64,000 nt of DNA from Adlercreutzia sp. ZJ141 (GTDB lineage: Bacteria; Actinomycetota; Coriobacteriia; Coriobacteriales; Eggerthellaceae). A program made the translations under genes and the position numbers. The stretch covers positions 62,001-126,000 of the forward strand of contig NZ_JAAKEB010000007.1 of NCBI RefSeq assembly GCF_011038965.1. Direction: 5' to 3'. Positions 1 to 8,405 of this stretch are shown one piece after another. Position 1 is the first letter of the stretch. Every line of letters begins with the position of its first letter. The notes under the pieces were generated by a model that did no database searches, was not told the DNA's origin, and was given only the letters and a program-made list of their open reading frames with translations.

Positions 1-271
<271 letters not shown>

Positions 272-282
272 TTAGTTTGTTA

Positions 283-316
283 GACCGCTAGACTACCATC
301 TAGCGGTCCTTCTTTT
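283..316 (+). terminator. Rho-independent-type hairpin
   Basis: A perfect 10-bp stem (GACCGCTAGA at 283-292 and its complement at 299-308) with a CTACCA loop is followed by CTTCTTTT on the plus strand. No plus-strand gene is visible upstream inside the window, so the transcript it ends is unknown. It also insulates hpf from the divergent glmU promoter. Confidence 0.5.
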
Positions 317-443
317 CGGGCTCCCCCAGCGTCTTTACGAACCAATTCTACAAACCTGACACGGTATCAATGTTGCTTCCACACAAGCGCGCCTAGATGC
401 GCTATGCTGTATATATTGTCGGATGCAGAGAAAGGGTTGCATC

Positions 444-1013
444 ATGAGCATTATTGTTACTGGACGCAAGATGACCATCACCAACGCACTGCGTGCCTAC
501 GCCGAAGAGAAGATCGGCAACTCCATGAAGGTCATGGATATCGATCCACTCGACGCCGAAGTTGTGTTGCTTTCAGAGAAGAATCCTGCCAACCCCCGCC
601 CCGCCGTATGCGAGGTTACCCTGCGCACTAAGGGTCATTTGATTCGCGTGCAGGAAAATGAAGAGGACATGTACGCCGCTATCGACGTTGCTGCTGCAAA
701 AGTGCTCCGTCAGCTGCGCAAGTTCAAGACGCGTGTTATCGATCGTCGCACGCGTGCCGCCGCCGATGCGCCCGAAGTGAACGCTAACGGCGCCGAGCTC
801 GACCTGGATGCTCTGATGGAAGAGCTTGCGCCTGCCGATGAGGTGGTACGCGTGAAGGAAATGGAGTTCGAGCCTCTTACCGAAGATGAGGCCCTGGTGA
901 AGATTGAGCTTCTGGGCCACGATTTCTTCGCGTACACCGATCGCGATACCAACTTGGTAAACGTGTTGTACCGTCGCAACGACGGCGGCTACGGCCTGCT
1001 GAAGCAGAAATAA
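444..1013 (+). CDS. hpf: Long-form ribosome hibernation promoting factor
   Basis: 189 residues. The N-terminal half (MSIIVTGRKMTITNALRAYA, then a basic VAAAKVLRQLRKFKTRVID helix) is the RaiA/HPF fold that binds the 30S decoding site. The C-terminal about 60 residues (VKEMEFEPLTEDEALVKIEL to GYGLLKQK) form the dimerisation domain of long HPF, which joins two 70S ribosomes into 100S particles in stationary phase. I start at 444 because AAAGGG lies eight bases upstream; an in-frame ATG at 423 lacks a ribosome binding site. It is monocistronic, ended by the hairpin at 1028-1064. Confidence 0.92.
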   Translation: MSIIVTGRKMTITNALRAYAEEKIGNSMKVMDIDPLDAEVVLLSEKNPANPRPAVCEVTLRTKGHLIRVQENEEDMYAAIDVAAAKVLRQLRKFKTRVIDRRTRAAADAPEVNANGAELDLDALMEELAPADEVVRVKEMEFEPLTEDEALVKIELLGHDFFAYTDRDTNLVNVLYRRNDGGYGLLKQK

Positions 1014-1027
1014 CGCGCTGCTAATAT

Positions 1028-1064
1028 GCGAGGGAGACCAGAAAAGGCCTCCCTCGCTGTCTTT
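1028..1064 (+). terminator. Terminator after hpf
   Basis: A nine-bp perfect stem (GCGAGGGAG at 1028-1036, CTCCCTCGC at 1049-1057) is followed by TGTCTTTT, 14 bases after the hpf stop. Confidence 0.75.
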
Positions 1065-1143
1065 TGCTTTCGTGGCACAAGCCGTAAAGTCGCCACGTAA
1101 GCTCACCTGAACCTTTCAATCTTCGCGAAAAAGGAGCGACAGC

Positions 1144-1362
1144 ATGACAACCATCGAGCAGATTAAGGAGCTGCTGCAGGAGAACCTGAATATCGACCCC
1201 GAGCACGTGAGCGACGACTCCACGTTCGATTCCTTAGGCATCGACTCGCTTGACATGGTTGAGCTCATCTGCGAGCTGGAAGACCGCATGGACGTCGACT
1301 TCGGCGAGCCCGACGGCCTAGAAACCGTCGCTGACTTGGTTGCTTACGTCGACTCCCTGTAA
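1144..1362 (+). CDS. acpP: Acyl carrier protein
   Basis: 72 residues, acidic, four-helix ACP. The phosphopantetheine attachment motif GIDSLDMVEL puts the modified serine at residue 35. It carries growing acyl chains for type II fatty acid synthesis in the cytosol. AAGGAG lies about eight bases before the ATG. No other fatty acid synthesis gene is adjacent, so it appears to be a stand-alone housekeeping ACP, although a dedicated role cannot be excluded from sequence alone. Confidence 0.92.
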   Translation: MTTIEQIKELLQENLNIDPEHVSDDSTFDSLGIDSLDMVELICELEDRMDVDFGEPDGLETVADLVAYVDSL

Positions 1363-1379
1363 AACGAAGCTGCGGGCTC

Positions 1380-2012
1380 GTGCACGCGCACCGTTTGCCA
1401 ACGTGCCCGACTTGCCCTTCATGCCCCATGCACCAGATTCCTGAAATACACGAAACATCAGGCCGCTGGTCGTGGCGCAATGCGTGGCGTCATTTCTCTA
1501 CCATCACGCGGCATCGGACACTCGTCATGCGGCACTGTTTCAAGGCGGGTCTCTACTGGCAAGGTCTCACGCACGATCTGTCAAAATACAGCCCCACCGA
1601 GTTCAAAATAGGTGTGCGGTATTATCAGGGAGACAAAAGTCCAAACGCCGCCGAGCGACACGACAAGGGCTACTCCGAAGCGTGGATGCATCACAAGGGG
1701 CGAAACAAGCATCATTTCGAGTACTGGATCGACCTACCCTGTAAGCGCGGCGCGGCACTGGAGGGCAAGCGAATGCCGCCGCGCTATTTGGTTGAGATGG
1801 TGTGCGATCGCATCGCCGCGAGCAAGGTGTACCAGGGCGACGCCTACACCGATCGCGCATCGCTTGACTACTTCACCATGGAGAAAACAAGCGCCGCATT
1901 CCTTATGCATCCCGAAACCAAGCGCGAGCTGGAGTTTTTGCTAACCATGGTAGCCAACGAAGGAGAAGACGCCGCCTTCCGCTACATGAAACACCACGTA
2001 CTGGGAAAGTAG
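1380..2012 (+). CDS. DUF5662 family protein
   Basis: Up to 210 residues from a GTG at 1380. An in-frame ATG at 1428 (MHQIPEIHET) is a plausible alternative start, giving 194 residues; neither has a clear ribosome binding site. Typical DUF5662 features are visible: a histidine-rich N-terminal helix region, the HDLSKYSPTEF motif, then GYSEAWMHHKGRNKHHFEYW, and a C-terminal helical part. The many conserved His and Asp residues suggest a metal-binding helical bundle, but the biochemical role is unknown to me. It lies 17 bases after acpP; functional linkage is not established. Confidence 0.72.
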   Translation: MHAHRLPTCPTCPSCPMHQIPEIHETSGRWSWRNAWRHFSTITRHRTLVMRHCFKAGLYWQGLTHDLSKYSPTEFKIGVRYYQGDKSPNAAERHDKGYSEAWMHHKGRNKHHFEYWIDLPCKRGAALEGKRMPPRYLVEMVCDRIAASKVYQGDAYTDRASLDYFTMEKTSAAFLMHPETKRELEFLLTMVANEGEDAAFRYMKHHVLGK

Positions 2013-2035
2013 TACGTACTCCCAGCTGCTAAGCA

Positions 2036-2311
2036 TTACGCTAAGGCTATCAGTTCGTGATCGATAGCTTGGCGAACAAACTCAGACCTCGACATTCCCG
2101 TTTCCTGCTACATTCGCTTCATTGCCACAGTGCGCGAGCGTGGGACTTTTACCGTTATCGAATCGAGTGGCTTATCTGAAATTTTGGGCCTTCCGTTGAT
2201 GACCTCACCGAAGCGCATATGTGACCAATCAGCGCTCTCGTACTCATCAGCCCATGTATCCAATTGCTCTGCCGTCACACCAAATCTGTCGTATAGCTCT
2301 TTATTACTCAT
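2036..2311 (-). pseudogene. Ribbon-helix-helix antitoxin-like gene interrupted by an in-frame TAG
   Basis: The open part (2108-2311) encodes 67 residues, MSNKELYDRFGVTAEQLDTW through GRPKISDKP to SRTVAMKRM. The frame then meets TAG at 2110-2108. Directly after the stop the same frame continues for 23 sense codons, QETGMSRSEFVRQAIDHELI followed by three residues and TAA. MSRSEFVRQAI is the second half of a ribbon-helix-helix DNA-binding fold, so the stop cuts the DNA-binding domain in two. Architecture matches small actinobacterial RHH antitoxins (N-terminal helical segment, GRP linker, C-terminal RHH). No partner toxin is adjacent. The product is probably inactive unless the stop is suppressed or is a sequencing error. 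Confidence 0.6.
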
Positions 2312-2450
2312 CTTCTGTCACCCCTTTCAGTGAACCCAAACCAACCAAAACTAACAATAGAAAGTGCTTAGCGGCTTCACAAGCATACAGCTAGATATCG
2401 ATGGTATACTATAAACACGAAATCTGTTTGTAGTATATAAGGAGAGGAAT

Positions 2451-3644
2451 ATGAGGCTACTTTGGTTCTCATTCAACCATCTGAGAATGTTCGAAGAAGG
2501 TGTTTTTGAAGTTGACCTCTATGCGCAAGACAAAGTGTTTGATGGCGATGAAACCGTAACTGTTCTCAAGAAGCCAGTATACACAAGCAATGTTATCGCT
2601 TTCGCCGGCATCAATGCTTCGGGTAAATCAGTTGCCCTGCGTCTTTTCGACATGGCGCTATCCCTTACAGAAGGCCGATCAACAAACGAGTCACCTTACG
2701 TTCCCAAACTCTTGAGCGCGTTTGACTCGGCTCCTCGCATGCAAGCACTTCTGTGGGGAAAAGAGGGGCTGTTCGCCTTAGAAACGGAATTCCGTTTTGA
2801 TGAAGCTTCTTCTTCCGACGGAGCCCCCATGCGTTTTGTCATAACCGAAGAAGCACTGATCAGAGTATCAGAGCTCCATGTGAAAAAAAGTGTTCTGTCA
2901 TTGCCTTTCGACAAGCTTGTCTCCATGGGTAAAGAGGTCATGCGGCGCAGCACCCTTGATAGGCATCAGGCCCGCTTCCTAAAGGACGACGTTAGCATCA
3001 TCTCGGCTTGGGAAGACGGCACCTCACGTCATACAGTACTTGGCGCATCGGGTTTCTCCCTTTCCCTTTACGAGGGATTCGACGGGCTCGATGAGGTTTT
3101 ACGCACATTCGACTCCAGCATCGAACACCTCGAAGTGGAGGACGAGGGACGAGCCTTCAGCCTAAAGACAAGCATGATGAGCGAACCCAAAATACTGTCG
3201 AGAGAAGGGCTCACATCCGTTCTGTCATCAGGTACCGTAAAGGGCTTAATAGTCGTACAGCGCGCCATTGGCATCCTTAGAACGGGTGGCTTTTTATTGA
3301 TTGACGAGATTGAAAATCACCTCAACCGACAACTTGTGAACGTTATCATCGACCTCTTCGCATCAGCAGAAACAAACCCACACGGTGCGACTATCGTGTT
3401 CACAACCCACTACCCCGAAGTGCTTGACCATGTGAGACGCAAGGACAACGTGTATTTTCTCACGCGATCTCGCGGGAGTCGCAGCGCGGTAGTGAAATAC
3501 TCGAGTCGAGTCAAACGCATCGAGAACAAGAAGAGCGAAGTATTCGTCTCCAACTTTGTGACAGGTACCGCACCTCGATACGCCGAAGTGGCCGCACTGC
3601 GAGCGTATGCCATAAGATCGGTAGGCAAACAACATGGCAAGTAG
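2451..3644 (+). CDS. AAA/OLD-type ATPase, AbiLi/RloA-like, first gene of a two-gene module
   Basis: 397 residues. Walker A is GINASGKS at 53-60. Walker B is FLLIDEIE at 281-288, preceded by a degenerate signature LSSGTVKGL and followed by a TTHYPEVLD His-loop. This order is that of ABC/SMC-like AAA_15/AAA_21 ATPases, which in phage-defence operons partner with a small nuclease-like protein. AAGGAGAGG lies just upstream, and TATACT/TATATA elements at 2406-2440 could form the promoter. The stop overlaps the next gene by 11 bases (ATGGCAAGTAG), implying translational coupling. The gene is visibly more AT-rich than its neighbours, which fits horizontal transfer. The AbiL/Rlo assignment is inferred from architecture, not from a search. 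Confidence 0.65.
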   Translation: MRLLWFSFNHLRMFEEGVFEVDLYAQDKVFDGDETVTVLKKPVYTSNVIAFAGINASGKSVALRLFDMALSLTEGRSTNESPYVPKLLSAFDSAPRMQALLWGKEGLFALETEFRFDEASSSDGAPMRFVITEEALIRVSELHVKKSVLSLPFDKLVSMGKEVMRRSTLDRHQARFLKDDVSIISAWEDGTSRHTVLGASGFSLSLYEGFDGLDEVLRTFDSSIEHLEVEDEGRAFSLKTSMMSEPKILSREGLTSVLSSGTVKGLIVVQRAIGILRTGGFLLIDEIENHLNRQLVNVIIDLFASAETNPHGATIVFTTHYPEVLDHVRRKDNVYFLTRSRGSRSAVVKYSSRVKRIENKKSEVFVSNFVTGTAPRYAEVAALRAYAIRSVGKQHGK

Positions 3645-4173
3645 ATCGGTCTTCGACGAGAACTCTCATGTTGTTTTTGTTTGCGAGGGAACGTTTGAGG
3701 AAGTAGCTGTCAGAATCCTCGAGGATTCCGGAGCATTCGTTTTTCCCTCGGAGAACATCGTCGGCATCACAAGGTCACGGAAGGCAAAGGACGTAACAGC
3801 CGAGTTTTTGAATATGGATTACGACTGGCCTATAACAATTGTGAGAGTTCTTGACTCGAGGAAAGAGAGCTTCGAACTCGGTAAGCTCTACAGAGATAGA
3901 TTTCCCGTCGTCAATGTACTAACACACCCTGAGATAGAAATGCTTATCGTTGCAAGAGAGGGTAAGTTTGCCGACTTCTCGAAGAGAAAGATGCGACCAA
4001 GCGACTATTGTAAGCAGGTTCTCGGTTTCAGCGGCGTCAAGAGCAGGAAGTTCCTGGAGCGCTATTGGAATTCTGATTCGCTTGCAGCTGCAGCTCGCGA
4101 ATACAAACGTACAGCAAAGATCTCCAAAGACGAAGTATTCTTAGCCGATCTAATTAAGAACACTATTGGATAG
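3634..4173 (+). CDS. RloB/AbiLii-like putative TOPRIM-type protein
   Basis: 179 residues. It begins with a beta strand and acidic turn, HVVFVCEGTFEEVAVRIL, resembling the first TOPRIM motif (E-G-x-x-E). A second strand with acidic residues, ITIVRVLDSRKESFELGKLY, follows. The C-terminal half is helical and basic (KSRKFLERYW, AAREYKRTAKISKDEVF). RloB-type proteins of this size always follow an ATPase like the one at 2451, and the pair is thought to sense phage and cleave nucleic acid. The nuclease function here is inferred. The start overlaps the ATPase stop by 11 bases. It converges with sipW, about 50 bases apart. Confidence 0.5.
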   Translation: MASRSVFDENSHVVFVCEGTFEEVAVRILEDSGAFVFPSENIVGITRSRKAKDVTAEFLNMDYDWPITIVRVLDSRKESFELGKLYRDRFPVVNVLTHPEIEMLIVAREGKFADFSKRKMRPSDYCKQVLGFSGVKSRKFLERYWNSDSLAAAAREYKRTAKISKDEVFLADLIKNTIG

Positions 4174-4224
4174 GTGAGCACGCTCGCCGTACGACATAGG
4201 ACTCTTTGACAAACTTTGTCACAC

Positions 4225-4875
4225 CTACAGCGCCTGGGCTTGTGCGCGAAGGCGGGTGGCTAGGATGTTGAAAAGTACGCCACAGATGGCGAAGGCGAGT
4301 AGGTACACTTTGCCTACGGTTGTGGTAAGAATGGCCAGGAAATCGCCCATGAAAGGCACGGTGAGCACCACGTTTCCGTGGTAGTTGGCGTACGGCACGC
4401 GATCGAGGTCTTCGTTGGCATTGGCGTCGCCTTTGGTGGTGATTGCGCCTTCTACCACGTTGTTAGCGGTTGCGCGATGCACCACCTGGGTGTCCTCGCG
4501 CGCAAACGCAATGATGTCGCCGGCAACCACATCGGCAGCGTCTCCTGGCGCCACAAACACGGCGCTGCCCACCGGAATGGCCGGCTCCATAGAACCTGAC
4601 TCAATGCGCAGAACTTGCATGCCAGCCACATTCGGCAAAACAGCGGGAAGAAGCAGCCCTATCACGCTTATGAGAATGAGTATGCCCGCGCAGTTACACA
4701 CGGTGGCCGCAATGCGCTTACGACGCCGTCGCCTCTTCGACGCCGCAGATCGCCCAGTGCGGCTCTGTGGTGCTGTAGCACGCTCACTGCGGCCATCAGA
4801 TGCCACAGCACGCCCATTACGGCCGCCAGACGCCGCAGCTTGGCTTCGGCGTCTTTTCGATGCTGCCAGTTTCAC
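4225..4875 (-). CDS. sipW: SipW-type (ER/archaeal-like) signal peptidase I
   Basis: About 217 residues from a GTG at 4875, one base after the stop of the upstream gene, with GAGAAG upstream. A longer frame reaches 4953 but overlaps the upstream gene. The N-terminus is a basic, Ala/Arg/Ser-rich cytoplasmic stretch of about 55 residues. A membrane segment (AGILILISVIGLLLPAVLP) follows, then the catalytic serine in IESGSMEPA (Ser95) and a histidine in TQVVHRA (His133) in place of lysine. Ser/His is the hallmark of SipW-type peptidases. A second membrane segment ends the protein. It sits at the end of the cluster holding three SipW-substrate-like proteins, so it probably processes TasA-like fibre subunits. 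Confidence 0.85.
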   Translation of the reverse strand: MKLAASKRRRSQAAASGGRNGRAVASDGRSERATAPQSRTGRSAASKRRRRRKRIAATVCNCAGILILISVIGLLLPAVLPNVAGMQVLRIESGSMEPAIPVGSAVFVAPGDAADVVAGDIIAFAREDTQVVHRATANNVVEGAITTKGDANANEDLDRVPYANYHGNVVLTVPFMGDFLAILTTTVGKVYLLAFAICGVLFNILATRLRAQAQAL

Positions 4876-4876
4876 G

Positions 4877-6013
4877 CTATTCTTCTCGGATCGCACTCTG
4901 AGACCGCCTGCGAACAACAATGAAATACCACACGGCAGCGCCCACAGCCACAAGTGCTAAACAGATAGCGATTATGCCAACCGGCGATGTTAGCCCCTGA
5001 AGCACTTGCGACTTTCCTTGATCTTCGACGCGGGAAGCAAGCGGAACGTCGTTGTCGTCAATGGAATCAAGCTCACGGGGAGCACCGGCTAGTGGCACGC
5101 CGTCCGAAGAGATGTCGGCTGTAGGCGCCGGATTCTGCTCGACAGCACCCTCTTGGGCGTCCTGGGCATCTTGATCGGCCTGGTCAGCAGCAGCGTCTTG
5201 GCCTGCCCCGCCGGCCGCACCCGCAGCGCCACCAGCTGCCCCACCGGCAGCACCGCCAGCACCTGCGCCAGACTCAACCGGCGAATACACGAACACGAAC
5301 GCGTTACTGGATTCATCCTCAGTAAGGGTGCCTGTCAGATTGTACGCCTGGGGCCTGTATCCTTCGATGTAGCGGTACGCCACCACCGGGCGGTCTCCAA
5401 CGTTGCCCTCAAAGGTTTGCGAGGGAGCAAGCTCGCGCCCGCTTTCGTCCACATAGCTTACCGTGTAGTGCGTAACCGAACCCTTCATACCATAGACGAC
5501 CACTAAGTCGATGTCTTGGTTAACCACAAACGACGAGGTATTCACCACGGCTTGCGCCGTGTCGTTTTGACGTCCGGCGATCTTGATACCCTTTACGTAG
5601 TATTTGCTGCTGTCAGCAACGTTTACAACGTACTCCTTGCCACCATAAGGCCAACGCTCTCCCGCGGGTATACCCTGCCACACCTCACATTCCTTGCCGT
5701 TAACCGTACCCTGATTACCGGCGAATAGGCGCACCGTGTAGGTGTAGTTCTCGTTTTTGCTATTGGTAGTGTCATCGGCAGCATAAGCAGTACCGGGGCA
5801 CAGCACCACACATAACGCCAACGTTGCAAATAGTGATGCAACCGCCGCCATAAAAACAGCCGTCATGGTGTTTGAACGAACGCGACCAGAATCGGCGGTT
5901 ATGCATGCATTGGCCACCTGCGTGCCAACGCTGCGAATGCCAACGGTGTCTTGTGCGCCTGTAGCCACCTGAACGCCAACAGTGTTCGCGCTTGTAACCC
6001 TAACGCCTTGCAT
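4877..6013 (-). CDS. MucBP-domain surface protein with C-terminal membrane anchor
   Basis: 378 residues from ATG 6013 (GGAAAGGA upstream); this start overlaps the previous gene by 14 bases. A hydrophobic signal segment near residues 50-80 ends in GTAYAADD. A middle domain (YTVRLFAGNQGTVNGKECEV) is followed by a MucBP-like repeat, YTVSYVDESGRELAPSQTFE to FVFVYSP. A low-complexity Gly/Ala then Asp/Gln linker comes next, and a C-terminal transmembrane helix with RRR tail. There is no LPXTG, so it is membrane-anchored. MucBP domains bind mucin-like glycans in other Gram-positives; adhesion here is inferred. It is immediately followed by sipW. Confidence 0.72.
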   Translation of the reverse strand: MQGVRVTSANTVGVQVATGAQDTVGIRSVGTQVANACITADSGRVRSNTMTAVFMAAVASLFATLALCVVLCPGTAYAADDTTNSKNENYTYTVRLFAGNQGTVNGKECEVWQGIPAGERWPYGGKEYVVNVADSSKYYVKGIKIAGRQNDTAQAVVNTSSFVVNQDIDLVVVYGMKGSVTHYTVSYVDESGRELAPSQTFEGNVGDRPVVAYRYIEGYRPQAYNLTGTLTEDESSNAFVFVYSPVESGAGAGGAAGGAAGGAAGAAGGAGQDAAADQADQDAQDAQEGAVEQNPAPTADISSDGVPLAGAPRELDSIDDNDVPLASRVEDQGKSQVLQGLTSPVGIIAICLALVAVGAAVWYFIVVRRRSQSAIREE

Positions 6014-6899
6014 GCTTGCCGTCCTTTCCCGCTGCTCGTCCGGCAACTCCCCTCGCTGCCTTACCCGCAGGTACCCCAGTGACATCCCCCGCTGCCTCTT
6101 GCTCGCGCCTCAAACGTCGCCCGAGCAGCGCCAACAGCAGTAACACCGCGCCACCTGCGGCCACTAGGGCAAACAACAGCAGCTTGCCCAATTGATCGCC
6201 CGTTTGCGGAAGCGATGAACCAATTGGACCACCCGGAGCCGGTGATCCCGGCGACTCGGGCGTGAGCTCTACCGCGAAGTTCATCTTGATGTCGGCCAGC
6301 GTGTCTTGGTAGGCATTGTTGTTCGTTTCGCCATCAAGGGAAACCTGCAGCGTAACCAGGCCCTGCTCGCCCGACTTCAGTGTGTCTAGGTACAGAAAGT
6401 CTTCAAGCGAGCTAGTGGCTTCATTTAAGCCCTCGCCCGACGAACCATATTCGTCGCCACCAACTTCATCGCTGTTGAACAGAGTTTTCTCCTGACCGGA
6501 CGGCCCCTTATACGTAAGCACGTAGCCATAGCCAGAGCTATGTGCCACTTTTACCGATTCTTCGAGCGAGCGTATTACCTCGTTGGTCATGTACCAATCG
6601 GTGGTGGCGGCATGCTCGTTTTTGATGGTCACAGCCACAGTGCTCACGTCACCCGGCTGCATGTCGGACACCGCATCGGTGAAGTTCATGTTCTCAGGTG
6701 AATGCACCATCTGCTTATCGGGCGTAAAGGTTACCATCCAGTCGGTGCGACCTTGGTATTCATCGGCACATGCCGCGCCCGGCACCAAAACAACCGCCAT
6801 ACAAACCGCGCAAAAGGCCAACACTGCCGCCAGAAGACCCGTCACCGCACTCGCACGCCCACGAACACCCCGCGCGCCCATTGCTTCTGTGTATCCCAT
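6000..6899 (-). CDS. LPQTG sortase-anchored surface protein of the TasA-like cluster
   Basis: 299 residues from ATG 6899, eight bases after AGGAGG; a GTG at 6905 is too close to that ribosome binding site. There is a signal peptide (VTGLLAAVLAFCAVCMAVVL ... GAACADEY). The exported domain has a VTIKNEHAATTDWYMTNEVI strand pattern like SipW-substrate/TasA proteins. A Pro/Gly linker leads to LPQTG, then a hydrophobic helix and an unusually long (about 45 residues) basic cytoplasmic tail. Sortase would join it to the cell wall or pilus. It is the only protein of the TasA-like group here with a sorting signal. Confidence 0.78.
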   Translation of the reverse strand: MGYTEAMGARGVRGRASAVTGLLAAVLAFCAVCMAVVLVPGAACADEYQGRTDWMVTFTPDKQMVHSPENMNFTDAVSDMQPGDVSTVAVTIKNEHAATTDWYMTNEVIRSLEESVKVAHSSGYGYVLTYKGPSGQEKTLFNSDEVGGDEYGSSGEGLNEATSSLEDFLYLDTLKSGEQGLVTLQVSLDGETNNNAYQDTLADIKMNFAVELTPESPGSPAPGGPIGSSLPQTGDQLGKLLLFALVAAGGAVLLLLALLGRRLRREQEAAGDVTGVPAGKAARGVAGRAAGKDGKHARR

Positions 6900-6912
6900 A
6901 GTCACAGCCTCC

Positions 6913-7761
6913 TTACGCCAGGCTTAAGCGATCGCCGGACACTACCACGTTTGCGCCCCACGCGCTTTTTGCGGCGTCTTCGGCGTTGTGGTCTTGCACC
7001 GCCTCTACGCAGGCTTCCACGCAGAAGGTTAGGCCGTCGTAATCGTAGGTAGTGGTGATAACGGTGCCATCGCCAGTTGTGCTTTCGGTTTGAGTGACAC
7101 GGTTACTCACCGCTTTGTTTATGGTTAGCGTATCGGCGAACTCGGACGTTACTCGCGCAGGTTCAAGCAGGTGTGAGTAGTACAGCACCGTGCGCTCAGG
7201 AGTGGAAGCTTCCTCGTCCAAAAGCCAGTCGCCACCAATGTTCTTAAGGTTCAAATCGATCAAGCTAGGGGAAACGTCGGTGCGCTTATTGCCTTGTTCA
7301 TCCACCCAGTACTTTGTAACGGTCACACGCACGAACTGGTTGATAGTACCTGTGTTTTGCACTGTAAGACGCTCGTCGTAGGAAACGCCAGGTTTCAGGC
7401 GTTCGTCAGAGTCAAGCATGTGCTCAAGCAGGCGGCCTTCGGCACCGCGATACACATACACGTAGTCGCTCTCGGATTCCTCGTTACCCGGCTGAACAAA
7501 CGGCACTTCATCGGGCAGCTGCGTGTTTGTTTCGTCCCAATTGTTTTCGGAAATGTAGTCGCGCCAAGCCACGCGCGTGCCATTTTCAAGCAGCGTAACG
7601 CCGATGTTTTGCATCTCGACATGGGTTACGTAGTCCTCAGAGAAATACGTAAGCGCCGCCTGAGCCGAACCTACCCCGCCTATGCAGAGCAGCACCACCG
7701 CCGTTGCGAACAGCGCTAAGGTAACCTTCTGCTTGGCGAGAACGAATTTTGCGCGCTCCAT
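6913..7761 (-). CDS. TasA/CalY-like SipW-dependent surface protein
   Basis: 282 residues. The N-terminal membrane/signal segment (LALFATAVVLLCIGGVGSAQAALTYFSEDY) is followed directly by a beta-rich domain. Phrases such as LTVQNTGTINQFVRVTVTKYW are typical of camelysin/TasA-type proteins, which form biofilm fibres after SipW processing. There is no LPXTG or C-terminal anchor. Its ATG overlaps the stop of the upstream gene as TAATG, and the next gene follows closely, so the three TasA-like genes are translated as a unit. Fibre formation is inferred from family and from sipW in the same cluster. Confidence 0.72.
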   Translation of the reverse strand: MERAKFVLAKQKVTLALFATAVVLLCIGGVGSAQAALTYFSEDYVTHVEMQNIGVTLLENGTRVAWRDYISENNWDETNTQLPDEVPFVQPGNEESESDYVYVYRGAEGRLLEHMLDSDERLKPGVSYDERLTVQNTGTINQFVRVTVTKYWVDEQGNKRTDVSPSLIDLNLKNIGGDWLLDEEASTPERTVLYYSHLLEPARVTSEFADTLTINKAVSNRVTQTESTTGDGTVITTTYDYDGLTFCVEACVEAVQDHNAEDAAKSAWGANVVVSGDRLSLA

Positions 7762-8387
7762 TAGCGATCGCCTCCCTCAGACACATCATCCGCATTGCCG
7801 CTCTCAAGCTTTACGGACCAGTCGGCAGCCTCAGGCTCCACCACCGCTGTGCCGTCAGCCTGATACTGCACGGGTGTTGTCTCGTAAACCACCACCACGT
7901 TGAATGCGTCACCCAGCTGCGGTGCCTCCCCCGTAGTTGAATCAGACACAGGAACATCGCGAATTATCAAGTCGAGCGGCGGCGTGGTTGCGCCGGGGTC
8001 TAACACGCCTTTGTTGCCTTTGTAGTAGTAATACCCATCGCCAGCTTGACTCCAGTTGGTTGCACCGCCGGGCTCGCTGTATTCGATTGCGTAGTCGCTG
8101 GGGCCATAGGCCGCCACACGCACGTATACCGGCTCGCTGGATGCGGCATCACTTTTTATGGTGACCGTCTTTGTCCAATTCGCGAATGTCTCTTCCACCG
8201 TGGTGTCGTCACCCAGTTCCAACGTGTAGCCACCCTTTGCCTGGCAGTACGTGGTGAAGTACGCACTCGCCGCACCAATGCCCGCAACCGCAATGCATAC
8301 CACGGCCAGCGCGAACAGCGCCGACGCCCAGGTGTTGTGTGCCTTGCTGCGAACTTGCTCGCCTGCTTGTTCATACGATAACGCCAT
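7761..8387 (-). CDS. SipW-substrate-like exported protein
   Basis: 208 residues from ATG 8387 (AGGGGGAG six bases upstream; GTG 8390 is an adjacent alternative). The N-terminus has a charged stretch, a hydrophobic segment (WASALFALAVVCIAVAGIGAASAYFT) and then a beta-rich domain with PVYVRVAAYGPSDYAI and NVVVVYETTPVQYQAD. The signal segment followed by AYFT resembles SipW-processed precursors. It lacks a C-terminal anchor. It is the first of three consecutive TasA-like genes. Confidence 0.65.
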   Translation of the reverse strand: MALSYEQAGEQVRSKAHNTWASALFALAVVCIAVAGIGAASAYFTTYCQAKGGYTLELGDDTTVEETFANWTKTVTIKSDAASSEPVYVRVAAYGPSDYAIEYSEPGGATNWSQAGDGYYYYKGNKGVLDPGATTPPLDLIIRDVPVSDSTTGEAPQLGDAFNVVVVYETTPVQYQADGTAVVEPEAADWSVKLESGNADDVSEGGDR

Positions 8388-8405
8388 CACAACTCCCCCT
8401 TCCCG

